Virus record (IMG/VR): IMGVR_UViG_3300047372_000205
Span: 1 to 23,435 of that record
Length of the DNA stretch: 23,435 nucleotides
Source of the DNA: a virus
Strand: one strand, 5' to 3'
The notes beneath the pieces are model-generated. The model did not search any database, was not told the DNA's origin, and saw nothing but the letters and a program-made list of their open reading frames with translations. Positions 1 to 6,663 of the stretch are shown here, piece by piece. How positions within the stretch are numbered: position 1 is the stretch's first letter; every line of letters begins with the position of its first letter. The translations under genes and the position numbers were made by a program.

Positions 1-1198
1 CAGCCTCAACTAGAGCGTCTAACTTAGATGAAATTTCTTTTTTGTAAGTATCTAAAGCAGATTCTTCAACTTCTTCAGTCTCTTCAACTTCTTCAGTTTC
101 TTCAACTTCTTCAGTTTCTTCAACTTCGTCTTCTTCATTAGTTTCGTCTTCAACTACTTCTTCAGTTTCAGCAACCTCTTCTGCTTCTTCTTCAGTAACT
201 TCGTCTTCAACTACTTCTTCAGCACCTTCGCCAGCTTCGTCTTCTTCTTCAACTTCTTCAGTCTCTTCAACTTCTTCAGTCTCTTCAACTTCTTCAGTCT
301 CTTCAACTTCGTCTTCAACTACTTCTTCAGTTTCAGCAACTTCTTCAGTTTCTTCAACCTCTTCTGCTTCTTCTTCAGTAACTTCGTCTTCAACTACTTC
401 TTCAGCACCTTCGCCAGCTTCGTCTTCTTCTTCAACTTCTTCAGTCTCTTCAACTTCACCTTCTTCGTGATGTGCTTCTTCAGTTTCTTCAACTTCTTCA
501 GTTTCTTCAACTTCTTCAGTTTCTTCAACTTCTTCAGTTTCTTCAACTTCCTCAGTTTCTTCAACTTCTTCGCCTTCTTCTTCGACTACTTCTTCAGCAC
601 CTTCACCAGCTTCGTCTTCTTCAGCAACTTCTTTAGTTTCTTCAACTTCAGTAGCTTCTGTTTCTTCAACTTCTTCTTCAGCAACCTCTTCAGTTTCTTC
701 AACTTCTTCTTCAGTTACTAAGTTTTCGTTAATTTGAGTAGCAATATATTCTGCATACTCAGAAACGTTCTGTAGATTTTCTTTCAAATACTCTACATAA
801 GATAATAAGTTCTCAGAAGTTTCAGTACCTTCATTATATTGTTCAGCCAAATAGTTAGAAAAATCTTTAACTTTGCCAACAGCTTCAGCTAAATGCTCAG
901 AGTATTGAATACCTTGATCTAATTTTTCTGCTACATTTTCTGTATATGAAATACCTTGATCGGCTTTTTCAGCTACATGCTCTGTATATTGGATTGACTC
1001 GTCTAATTTGCCAGCTAAATACTCTACGTATTCTGAGAGAGTATTAACGCGCTCGACGATGTGGTCGTTATGAGACTTTACGTTCTCTAACGTGTTATCT
1101 TCGCTATTCGCTCCGATAGACTCTTTAATGCCTTTAATTTCGTTAGCTAAGTACTCAGAATACTTGTGGAAATCTTCAGCCTTTACAAATTCTGCCAT
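1..1198 (-). CDS. Candidate nested scaffold start inside the protease gene
   Basis: An in-frame ATG at 1198 (codon 209 of the fused gene) lies exactly where the protease part and its Asn-rich linker end and the coiled-coil begins (MAEFVKAEDF). The bases before it, AATAATAATAAAAAC, are as A-rich as the leaders of the genuine starts in this window, and MA- is a common first pair here (MANKND, MAGFAD, MATYN). Nested scaffold genes within protease genes are known in other tailed phages (lambda C/Nu3). A separate product starting here is an inference; the frame, position and leader are seen directly. Confidence 0.4.
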   Translation of the reverse strand, partial: MAEFVKAEDFHKYSEYLANEIKGIKESIGANSEDNTLENVKSHNDHIVERVNTLSEYVEYLAGKLDESIQYTEHVAEKADQGISYTENVAEKLDQGIQYSEHLAEAVGKVKDFSNYLAEQYNEGTETSENLLSYVEYLKENLQNVSEYAEYIATQINENLVTEEEVEETEEVAEEEVEETEATEVEETKEVAEEDEAGEGAEEVVEEEGEEVEETEEVEETEEVEETEEVEETEEVEETEEAHHEEGEVEETEEVEEEDEAGEGAEEVVEDEVTEEEAEEVEETEEVAETEEVVEDEVEETEEVEETEEVEETEEVEEEDEAGEGAEEVVEDEVTEEEAEEVAETEEVVEDETNEEDEVEETEEVEETEEVEETEEVEESALDTYKKEISSKLDALVEA

Positions 1199-1822
1199 GT
1201 TTTTATTATTATTTGTTTCTATATTGGTTTCTGTAATTTCTTGTGCTACTTCAGGAGCTTCTGCGCCCTCGCCGTTCATTTCGTAGATCCATAGACCTGA
1301 GTTATCATCAAAGCCATAAGATTCATTTACTCTCTTTAACTCAGCATTAGCGAATCCAGGATCTGCTACTAAGTCGTAAGTAAATAATTGCTTGATTTTA
1401 ACTTTACCGTTAGATTCAACGGCACCAGCTGCTCTAGAAGAGATTTGTAAAGGTACTCCAGCATCAACAAGAGCTTTAGCTTGTCTACCAGCATCAGTAT
1501 CTAAAAGTCTGATTTTACCTTTAACGTGTTTGTTATCTTTGTCGTAATAAAGTTCTTCAATAATGTGTGAAACATTCTTAAGAGAAACATCAAACTGTTG
1601 TGGGTGATCTAATTCACCTAATAGTTTAGAAGATTTAATCTTATCTTGTAATTGCTGAATTTGAGGAACATACTCATCTTCAGTGTAGATACGATTATTT
1701 TTATTCTTGGAGTCAATTTCTCCAAAGATACCTTCTAGAATGTACTCTTTGTTTTCACCTTCAGCTACTTTTAACTGAGATGAAGACATTTCTACGATCA
1801 ATAAGTCGTTTTTGTTTGCCAT
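1..1822 (-). CDS. gp21: Prohead protease gp21 fused to an acidic coiled-coil scaffold (3' end off window)
   Basis: Starts at ATG 1822 and stays open for about 607 codons to the window edge with no stop. Residues 1-165 look like the T4 gp21 prohead protease: an NRIY segment near 43-46, GELDHP at 69-74 with the likely catalytic His73, and ISSRAAG at 127-133 holding the likely catalytic Ser128 or Ser129. In T4 this enzyme matures the prohead and removes the internal core. After a short Asn-rich linker, residues from about 209 form a coiled-coil domain with roughly 14-residue repeats of the type YTEHVAEKxDQGI, then a very long Glu/Val/Thr repeat tract. T4 makes protease (gp21) and scaffold (gp22) from separate genes; here they share one frame. 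It follows the portal gene and a small acidic gene, as in T4. The protease assignment is firm; the scaffold role of the C-terminal part is inferred from composition and position. Confidence 0.85.
   Translation of the reverse strand, partial: MANKNDLLIVEMSSSQLKVAEGENKEYILEGIFGEIDSKNKNNRIYTEDEYVPQIQQLQDKIKSSKLLGELDHPQQFDVSLKNVSHIIEELYYDKDNKHVKGKIRLLDTDAGRQAKALVDAGVPLQISSRAAGAVESNGKVKIKQLFTYDLVADPGFANAELKRVNESYGFDDNSGLWIYEMNGEGAEAPEVAQEITETNIETNNNKNMAEFVKAEDFHKYSEYLANEIKGIKESIGANSEDNTLENVKSHNDHIVERVNTLSEYVEYLAGKLDESIQYTEHVAEKADQGISYTENVAEKLDQGIQYSEHLAEAVGKVKDFSNYLAEQYNEGTETSENLLSYVEYLKENLQNVSEYAEYIATQINENLVTEEEVEETEEVAEEEVEETEATEVEETKEVAEEDEAGEGAEEVVEEEGEEVEETEEVEETEEVEETEEVEETEEVEETEEAHHEEGEVEETEEVEEEDEAGEGAEEVVEDEVTEEEAEEVEETEEVAETEEVVEDEVEETEEVEETEEVEETEEVEEEDEAGEGAEEVVEDEVTEEEAEEVAETEEVVEDETNEEDEVEETEEVEETEEVEETEEVEESALDTYKKEISSKLDALVEA
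172..274. repeat. 103-base perfect direct repeat, copy 1
   Basis: Bases 172-274 match 355-457 exactly, an offset of 183 bases or 61 codons. The copies diverge on both sides. Because the offset is a multiple of three, the repeat preserves the frame and duplicates a protein module containing EDEAGEGAEEVVEDEV. Confidence 0.9.
355..457. repeat. 103-base perfect direct repeat, copy 2
   Basis: Second copy of the repeat at 172-274, identical by eye over its length. A third, degenerate copy of its core lies at about 583-640. The perfect identity suggests a recent duplication or ongoing recombination within the scaffold tract. Confidence 0.9.
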
Positions 1823-1844
1823 ATCTATGGTTTATCTATTTTTA

Positions 1845-1853
1845 TTATATATC
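1845..1853 (-). promoter_or_regulatory. Late-promoter-like motif before the protease-scaffold gene
   Basis: Minus strand reads GATATATAATAAA, with the 9-base core about 23 bases upstream of ATG 1822. It matches the core found before the other virion genes and resembles the T4 late promoter TATAAATA. The spacing leaves room for a short leader. Function is inferred. Confidence 0.6.
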
Positions 1854-1884
1854 TTGTTGTATTATACAAATATCTTAATATCTT

Positions 1885-2238
1885 TTAGACGCCTGCTAAT
1901 GGATCTTCTTCTCCGCCACCAGCATCTGCTTCGGCTTCTTTCTCTTCTTCCTTCTCTTGCTCAGCGTCCTCTGCCGATTTATCTAAATAATATGCTACTA
2001 GAACATCCATCTCACCTTCAGCGAAAGCATCTACTCCATACTCTGCATAGAAGTACTCTTTAAATTCGCCCTCTGTTTTAGAAGAAGTAATAACTCCTAA
2101 TATTTCAGCGGATTTGATTGTAGGGCCAGAATCTAATTTTAAGTCTTCGACATAAATTTTAGAGTCTTCACCTGCCTTCATAGCATCCTCTGCTATAAAA
2201 TCTTCAAAGGTTTTAATTATTTTAAAATCGTTTTTCAT
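1885..2238 (-). CDS. Small acidic prohead-core-type protein (gp67/gp68 position)
   Basis: A 117-residue protein with a mixed N-terminal half (MKNDFKIIKTFEDFI) and a strongly acidic tail from about residue 88, rich in Glu, Ala and Asp and ending in EEDPLAGV. It lies between the portal gene and the protease gene. T4 has its small acidic internal core proteins gp67 and gp68 in that same interval. I see no sequence motif that proves homology, so the assignment rests on position, size and charge. A late-type motif ends 3 bases before its ATG. It is probably an internal scaffold component removed or processed during head maturation; an alternative is an unrelated accessory head protein. Confidence 0.7.
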   Translation of the reverse strand: MKNDFKIIKTFEDFIAEDAMKAGEDSKIYVEDLKLDSGPTIKSAEILGVITSSKTEGEFKEYFYAEYGVDAFAEGEMDVLVAYYLDKSAEDAEQEKEEEKEAEADAGGGEEDPLAGV

Positions 2239-2241
2239 AAT

Positions 2242-2250
2242 TTATATATC
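2242..2250 (-). promoter_or_regulatory. Late-type motif abutting the start of the small core-type gene
   Basis: GATATATAA on the minus strand, followed by ATT and then the ATG at 2238. If it works like a -10 element, transcription would begin at or just inside the start codon, so either the transcript is leaderless or the motif serves downstream genes or translation. Confidence 0.5.
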
Positions 2251-2271
2251 TCTTTTTCTGGCGAATCTAGG

Positions 2272-3867
2272 TTAAAGTGCATTCGGGTCCTCTTTCTCAG
2301 GCTCCTCTGCATTATCTTTAGCCTCCTTTGCCTTATAGGCTTTGTTAGCTCTAATCTCGTCGTCAGTTAATTTTAAGTATTTAGTTACTAGATATTCTTG
2401 GTCGAAATAGTATTCTTCTTCCATAGTTTCTGGATTAGTTGTCATTAGAGAGTCTCTCATGCTTGCGATAAAGTCTAATCTCAATTGCATGATTTCTTGC
2501 TCTTTTAATTCTGCAAATACATTCTCTTCATTATATCTTAAGGCTACTTGAGTTTTAAACTGTGGATCGTCCACAAACTCTGGGTACTTAAGACACATTT
2601 GAATATAAAGTGGTTTTACTAATATCTCTTGGAAGACTGATCTTAAACGCTTGATAAATTTACCAAACTTAATCTCATCTCTTACCATACCGTCACCGGC
2701 TAGTGCGTAGTCACCACCATCATCTTCATATAAGAATCTATTGTAAGGAATTTTTGAAACCTCTTTTAATTTATCTGAGAAGTATTTAAGTGCTTCAGTG
2801 TCTGATAGATCTGGGCCATCACCACCAAGGGTTTCAATTTCTGGTGTTTCTCCATCTTTAGAAGGTAACCAGTATTCTTTAGAGAATTGTAACATTGGCT
2901 TACCATCAGTTTGTAATGTTCCTGATTCAAAGTCAAAGTCTACAACTTCTTTATAGTTATTCATTAGCTGTGCCAATGATTGTTTTGCTCTTGTTTTAGA
3001 TTTACCACCAACAGGTATAATAAACTTCATTCTAAATGAAGCGTTAGTTACTGCCCATACCACTCTGGTGTGTTCCATAATTCTTAGTAAGTTAAAAGAT
3101 CTTACTAGTCTCTCAACGTAACTTACTCTTGAAGCAGTTGAAAGGGAAGAATATGAAATGTAAATAATTTGAGAATCATAAAGTACTCTCTCCTTTACAG
3201 GATCGTCTTTATATTGAATCCATACTTTCTTACCATCATCTTTATTGTAACCTGGCATTAGAGTAATTGGATCGATCTCTTTAAAACCTATAATCTCTTT
3301 TTGATCTGGGGAATAAATTATCTCAAACGATAAGTAACCATCAACTAGGAACTTTCTAAAGAAGTACCATGCTGATTGTTCACCATTAAATCCAAAGTAG
3401 TGATAGATTTGTCTAAAGTATTTGTTCAGGTCTTTATTAACCTGGTCTGAGACATCAAGTCCCATAATCTCTGGTTGTGCAAAGAAGTTTTTATCATCAT
3501 ATACCACTGCCTCATCACAAAGAATATCTAGAATATCTTCAACCTCATCATTCATTGAGAATCTTCTCAACTCATCTCTCTTACCTGGATAATCAATGTC
3601 AAAGAAAGGTACATTCTTCTTCATGTTGATGTCACCCATTGATAGTGCTGCAAACGCACCATAGATGTCATCATTATCTAAACCAAATGGATTCATTTCC
3701 TTATAGCCAAATTGGTCTTCCATTGGACCAATAGCTTGGGATTGACGTAGAACCATATCATCATAGCGCATACCAAAAGAACTTAGCGTCTTCAGTGCAC
3801 CTGAGAGGCTAAATGGTCTTGTGTTAGAACTAAGTGGTCCGTTTCTTTTATCTGCAAATCCTGCCAT
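2272..3867 (-). CDS. gp20: Portal vertex protein gp20
   Basis: A 531-residue protein, close to T4 gp20 (524). T4-portal hallmarks seen are an early MNDEVEDILDILCDEAVVYDD helix region (about 105-125), a KEIDPITLMPGY segment (196-207) and the diagnostic EYWLPSKDGETPEIETLGG stretch (331-349), followed by SKIPYNRFLY. The region near IKFGKFIKRLRSVF matches the gp20 stem helices. The portal forms the dodecameric ring at the head vertex, initiates prohead assembly, docks the terminase and later carries the neck. The C-terminus is acidic (EEPEKEDPNAL). It is followed after 33 bases by the small acidic core-type gene, then the protease, the T4 order 20-67/68-21. A late-type motif lies about 21 bases before the ATG, immediately after the TGA of the previous gene. 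Confidence 0.93.
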   Translation of the reverse strand: MAGFADKRNGPLSSNTRPFSLSGALKTLSSFGMRYDDMVLRQSQAIGPMEDQFGYKEMNPFGLDNDDIYGAFAALSMGDINMKKNVPFFDIDYPGKRDELRRFSMNDEVEDILDILCDEAVVYDDKNFFAQPEIMGLDVSDQVNKDLNKYFRQIYHYFGFNGEQSAWYFFRKFLVDGYLSFEIIYSPDQKEIIGFKEIDPITLMPGYNKDDGKKVWIQYKDDPVKERVLYDSQIIYISYSSLSTASRVSYVERLVRSFNLLRIMEHTRVVWAVTNASFRMKFIIPVGGKSKTRAKQSLAQLMNNYKEVVDFDFESGTLQTDGKPMLQFSKEYWLPSKDGETPEIETLGGDGPDLSDTEALKYFSDKLKEVSKIPYNRFLYEDDGGDYALAGDGMVRDEIKFGKFIKRLRSVFQEILVKPLYIQMCLKYPEFVDDPQFKTQVALRYNEENVFAELKEQEIMQLRLDFIASMRDSLMTTNPETMEEEYYFDQEYLVTKYLKLTDDEIRANKAYKAKEAKDNAEEPEKEDPNAL

Positions 3868-3887
3868 AATATAGTATTATTTCTGTT

Positions 3888-3896
3888 TTATATATC
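3888..3896 (-). promoter_or_regulatory. Late-promoter-like motif before the portal gene
   Basis: Minus strand reads TGA-GATATATAAAACAG: the motif begins right after the stop codon of the 198-residue gene. It lies 21 bases upstream of portal ATG 3867, a distance compatible with a short late-transcript leader. Confidence 0.6.
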
Positions 3897-4493
3897 TCAT
3901 TTATTTAGGTGGTTTCTGAAGGCTGCTCTAATCTTACCAACTGATGAGTTGTTTAACTCTAAAAAGTCACATAAGGCTATTCTTGCCCAATGCTCATAAG
4001 ATACCACCTGTTGTTGTGATTTACGACTAGCTTTATATTGTCTAATCGCAAAATCAAAACCATAACGTTGTAAAAACGCTTTTGCACCTCTATAACTTAA
4101 TGATAGTGGTGCTTGAGCTCTAGCGTTCTCTGCCTTAACGCCACTAGTCTGCCCATTAATATATTGTTTGTATTGTTCGTATACAAAATCTAAAAGCTGT
4201 TCTTTGATAGGTACTGGTAACATGTTTAAATTAATACCCATATCATTACCTGAATCTGATGGGTCTAAAGCTAATACTACTGGATTACTATCCCACCAAA
4301 ATGCTGAAACTGGATTTTCATATCTAAAAACATATATTTTTCCAGGTTCAAATCTTCGCATCGATCTAGCAACCGATTTTACTCTTATAGATTTAGATGT
4401 ACTTTGGAACCATTCTTCTGCATCGGATGCAGCCCTTCTCTTTCCGCCAGCTTCTTTACTTAATGCCCTTATGTCTTTTAGTACTTGTCCCAT
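3897..4493 (-). CDS. Conserved phage assembly-type protein, function unknown
   Basis: A 198-residue basic protein. The N-terminal quarter is Arg/Lys/Ser-rich (KRRAASDAEEW, SVARSMRRF). The middle holds PGKIYVFRYENP, WWDSNPVVLALDP and GINLNMLPVPIKEQLLDFV. A Tyr/Trp-Asp-x-x-Pro element followed by G-x-N-L-x-x-L-P recalls a widespread but poorly characterised family in large myophages; I cannot attach a firm name. It overlaps the gp4 stop by one base (TAATG) and precedes the portal gene, so an assembly or packaging role is likely. T4 has gp53 after gp4, but I see no gp53 similarity. A DNA-end-protector (gp2) role is conceivable and unproven. Confidence 0.8.
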   Translation of the reverse strand: MGQVLKDIRALSKEAGGKRRAASDAEEWFQSTSKSIRVKSVARSMRRFEPGKIYVFRYENPVSAFWWDSNPVVLALDPSDSGNDMGINLNMLPVPIKEQLLDFVYEQYKQYINGQTSGVKAENARAQAPLSLSYRGAKAFLQRYGFDFAIRQYKASRKSQQQVVSYEHWARIALCDFLELNNSSVGKIRAAFRNHLNK

Positions 4494-4972
4494 TACTTAA
4501 GAGTTTTTTCTGTTAGGACAATAAACCTCCAACCCCTATTTTCACACCATGCATTTGCATAGGCGTATTTGTCTCTGTTCTTAATATATTGTTCAGCTAA
4601 AAATTTATATGAATTAAGTGCCTTTTTAGATTTAGTTTTTGGGGGAAGTGGTTTCTTAATCTGGGCTTCTGGTTTTATTTCAACCAACCACTCTACAGGG
4701 CCTTCATCGCCCTGGCCCTTTGTCTTCATATAGAAGTCTGGGTAGTACTTATGTTCTTTCTTGTCCATTGTAGACCTGTACTTAATCGTAACAGGCTCGC
4801 TGGACCACTTTAATACGTTATCTTTCGTATCACACATAATCATAAACTTTCTTTCCCAAGAGGAACGATAAATGATCGGAGTTGGTCCGATATATCTGTC
4901 AGGTTTTTCTGGGTTAAAATAGCCTTGTACAAATCCTGAGTTACCGCTTGGTTTTAAGTTCTTTATTGACAT
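4493..4972 (-). CDS. gp4: Head completion protein gp4 (nuclease-fold)
   Basis: A 159-residue protein matching T4 gp4 (gp50/65) in order and spacing of motifs: GFVQGYFNPEKPDRYIG near the start, IIYRSSWERKF at 33-43, YRS then YYPDF at 76-80, and LVEIKPEAQ at 96-104. Glu40, Asp79, Glu98 and Lys100 form a PD-(D/E)xK-like nuclease signature. In T4 this protein finishes the packaged head so that the tail can join. The start abuts the gp55 stop with no gap (TAA followed by ATG), and the stop overlaps the next ATG by one base, so the three genes are translationally linked. The assignment is confident. Confidence 0.88.
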   Translation of the reverse strand: MSIKNLKPSGNSGFVQGYFNPEKPDRYIGPTPIIYRSSWERKFMIMCDTKDNVLKWSSEPVTIKYRSTMDKKEHKYYPDFYMKTKGQGDEGPVEWLVEIKPEAQIKKPLPPKTKSKKALNSYKFLAEQYIKNRDKYAYANAWCENRGWRFIVLTEKTLK

Positions 4973-5350
4973 TTATATGTTAAACATTCCGCCTTCCGAG
5001 CTACCGTTATTGGTGTTAATCTTATCCATAGAAAGTGTATTTTTATATTTCTGTGGATGTAGTTTATTCCAACCCTTAGCGTAACCACGCTTTGCTATTT
5101 CTGTAAAATATGCAAATGCATTAGTATATTTAGGATTGAAGTTTCTCCAATACTTTAATAGGTCTAAAATAGCAAATTGTAGACAATCATTTTTATCATC
5201 TGAATTTAGATATACTAATCTATTTATTGCTCTTTCAGCCAGAAGTATTAACATTTTCTCTGCGTCGGGCGTTAACTTATCCGCCTCTTTTGAGAGAACA
5301 ATTTGATCGTATAGATCCCTATTGTTTAAGTAATTCTTTTTTCTTGGCAC
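4973..5350 (-). CDS. gp55: Late-transcription sigma factor gp55
   Basis: A 125-residue protein resembling T4 gp55, the sigma-70-superfamily subunit that directs host RNA polymerase to late promoters. Matching elements are YLNNRDLYDQI at 7-17 (T4 has YVNNKELLQAI), a region-2-like core with DDKNDCLQFAILDLLKYWRNFNP, then TNAFAYFTEIAKRGYAKGW. The latter corresponds to the NPHAYITQACFNAF helix of T4. It is much shorter than T4 gp55 (185) because the C-terminal part is reduced; it ends GGMFNI, a hydrophobic tail that could replace the clamp-binding LDFL tail of T4. It heads an operon with gp4 and the 198-residue gene, separated from the gene upstream by a terminator. No late motif precedes it, as expected for a gene needed before late transcription starts. 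Confidence 0.82.
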   Translation of the reverse strand: MPRKKNYLNNRDLYDQIVLSKEADKLTPDAEKMLILLAERAINRLVYLNSDDKNDCLQFAILDLLKYWRNFNPKYTNAFAYFTEIAKRGYAKGWNKLHPQKYKNTLSMDKINTNNGSSEGGMFNI

Positions 5351-5383
5351 GTTTCGTTCTAATTATTTACTAATTATATGAAA

Positions 5384-5413
5384 AAAAGCCCATTTGTTTC
5401 GAAATGGGCTTTT
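5384..5413 (-). terminator. Rho-independent terminator after the 395-residue gene
   Basis: A perfect 12-base-pair stem, AAAAGCCCATTT with AAATGGGCTTTT, around the 6-base loop GTTTCG (plus strand). On the minus strand it is followed by a T tract, so it ends the 395-residue gene transcript before gp55. Its symmetry gives T runs on both sides, so it could work in both directions. Confidence 0.9.
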
Positions 5414-5441
5414 CTAAATTTAAAATTAAAATTTAAAACAA

Positions 5442-6629
5442 TTATACGTTGTCTTCTTGTGAAATATTAATCTTGTACTTTTCTACTCTGAATGGTTTGT
5501 TCTCTATGAATACAGTTAAAATATCATTCTTACCTGCTTGATTAAATTCAACAGCATCAACTTTAACCTGCGCGTCTTCTGGTAAACCGTCAACCTCACC
5601 TTTTAAAGATGCATTTACATAACCATCCTCAATACCTAATTGTTCTTCTTCTAAAACCTTTAAATCTGATTGGATTTTTTTAATTTCAGTTTCGATTAAA
5701 TTATCTGCAGCTTTAATATCTGGTAATGTTCTATCAGCTTCTGCTAATCTACCTCTTTGGTCGAATAGGAAGGATAACATTTCTTTATATAGGTTAATCT
5801 TATCATCTTTTACTCTACTAACACTAGCAGCAGCCTCTAATAAATCAGAAAACTGTTCAGTTATATCTGCACCTGTTTCGGTTGCAACATACTCAACAGC
5901 AGCATCTGCTAATAGTTGTTGGAATTTATCTAATTTAGTATCTTCGTTTACTCTATAAGTATACACTCTATTTTCTGCTCTCATTGCTAAAACTGTAACT
6001 TGACCAGACTTAGATTCTGTTAAGAAATCTAAAACCTTAAAAGTATCAAAGTTTTCTGAAGCTAATTGAAACATCTCTAAGACTGCTTTATCCTGGTATT
6101 TAATATAACCAACATTAAAGAATCTTTCTGATAATCTCTCTTCATTACCCATTGTCACTTCAATATTACCTGCAAAGAATTTACCTGATTCTTTGTTATA
6201 TCTAAAGTTAATTGCAATTGGAGAAGATTTAGCCTCTTCTATTTTAGCTTGAGTAGCATCTAGTTCTTTGGTAACTTCTGTTAGAGCGTCACCCTTTTTA
6301 CCAGCTAGTTTTAATTCTTTTGCTTTACCTTCTAAAAAGGAAGCAGTTTCATTTAATTCAGATAAAGCATCAAATGCTTCTACAGCACCCTCTTCTACTT
6401 TATTTAGAATTTGTTTTCTATTATAGTCATATAAAAAAGAGATGCCTTCGTTAGTAATTTCGAAAGACTTATTAGCAGCAACTAGGCTATTAAATAAATC
6501 ATTATTCTCATCAACCTTCTCAATATGATTGCCTGTAATTTTAAAGTTAGCACCTGCCGCATGAAATAGGAAACCTTGTCCTTGTTCTAAAATAGGCGAT
6601 GTTAATTCTTTGTTTATTGAATTTGTCAT
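5442..6629 (-). CDS. Coiled-coil virion-type protein, unrecognised
   Basis: A 395-residue protein I do not recognise. Its N-terminal part (about 1-65) is globular, with GFLFHAAGANFKITGNHIEKV. Residues of about 80-133 form a charged helical segment, 135-240 a mixed domain containing INFRYNKESGKFFAGNIEV, and about 295-335 a second helical segment with IETEIKKIQSDLKVLEEE. There is no signal peptide or membrane segment. It sits alone between a late-type motif overlapping the upstream stop codon and a strong terminator, which suggests its own late transcript and a structural or internal head role. The position beside tail-completion and head genes supports a virion or assembly protein. Confidence 0.8.
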   Translation of the reverse strand: MTNSINKELTSPILEQGQGFLFHAAGANFKITGNHIEKVDENNDLFNSLVAANKSFEITNEGISFLYDYNRKQILNKVEEGAVEAFDALSELNETASFLEGKAKELKLAGKKGDALTEVTKELDATQAKIEEAKSSPIAINFRYNKESGKFFAGNIEVTMGNEERLSERFFNVGYIKYQDKAVLEMFQLASENFDTFKVLDFLTESKSGQVTVLAMRAENRVYTYRVNEDTKLDKFQQLLADAAVEYVATETGADITEQFSDLLEAAASVSRVKDDKINLYKEMLSFLFDQRGRLAEADRTLPDIKAADNLIETEIKKIQSDLKVLEEEQLGIEDGYVNASLKGEVDGLPEDAQVKVDAVEFNQAGKNDILTVFIENKPFRVEKYKINISQEDNV

Positions 6630-6654
6630 TTCAAATTATTTATGTTTTCTTATA

Positions 6655-6663
6655 CTATATATC
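6655..6663 (-). promoter_or_regulatory. Late-type motif variant before the 395-residue gene
   Basis: Minus strand reads GATATATAG, one base off the common core, because the last three bases are the TAG stop of the gp15-like gene. It lies 25 bases before ATG 6629, similar to the spacing at the portal and protease genes. Confidence 0.5.

Larger units (their letters stand above)
61..715 (-). repeat. Low-complexity Glu/Val/Thr repeat tract in the scaffold domain
   Basis: The bases are built from near-tandem 18-base units that read as ETEEVE on the minus strand, interspersed with three copies of a module EDEAGEGAEEVV (the third degenerate). The tract is extremely acidic and has no clear globular segment. 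Such tracts change length easily by recombination or slippage, and they are also prone to assembly error. The Phe/Ser-rich plus-strand reading frame over 467-721 is its shadow. Confidence 0.9.

Noticed and set aside
61-715. Regular repeats that might suggest a CRISPR array or an iteron origin.
   Set aside because: Repeats are continuous in a coding frame, with no unique spacers of constant length, and they encode an acidic protein tract.
467-721. Plus-strand reading frame of Phe, Ser and Asn repeats, resembling a hydrophobic repeat protein.
   Set aside because: It is the complement of the minus-strand Glu-rich repeats; composition is forced by the repeat and there is no start signal or neighbour on that strand.
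1823-1884. A flavobacterial-type -7 promoter element (TAnnTTTG) before the protease-scaffold gene.
   Set aside because: The best match is imperfect and no suitably spaced upstream TTG element stood out; the late-type motif explains the gap better.
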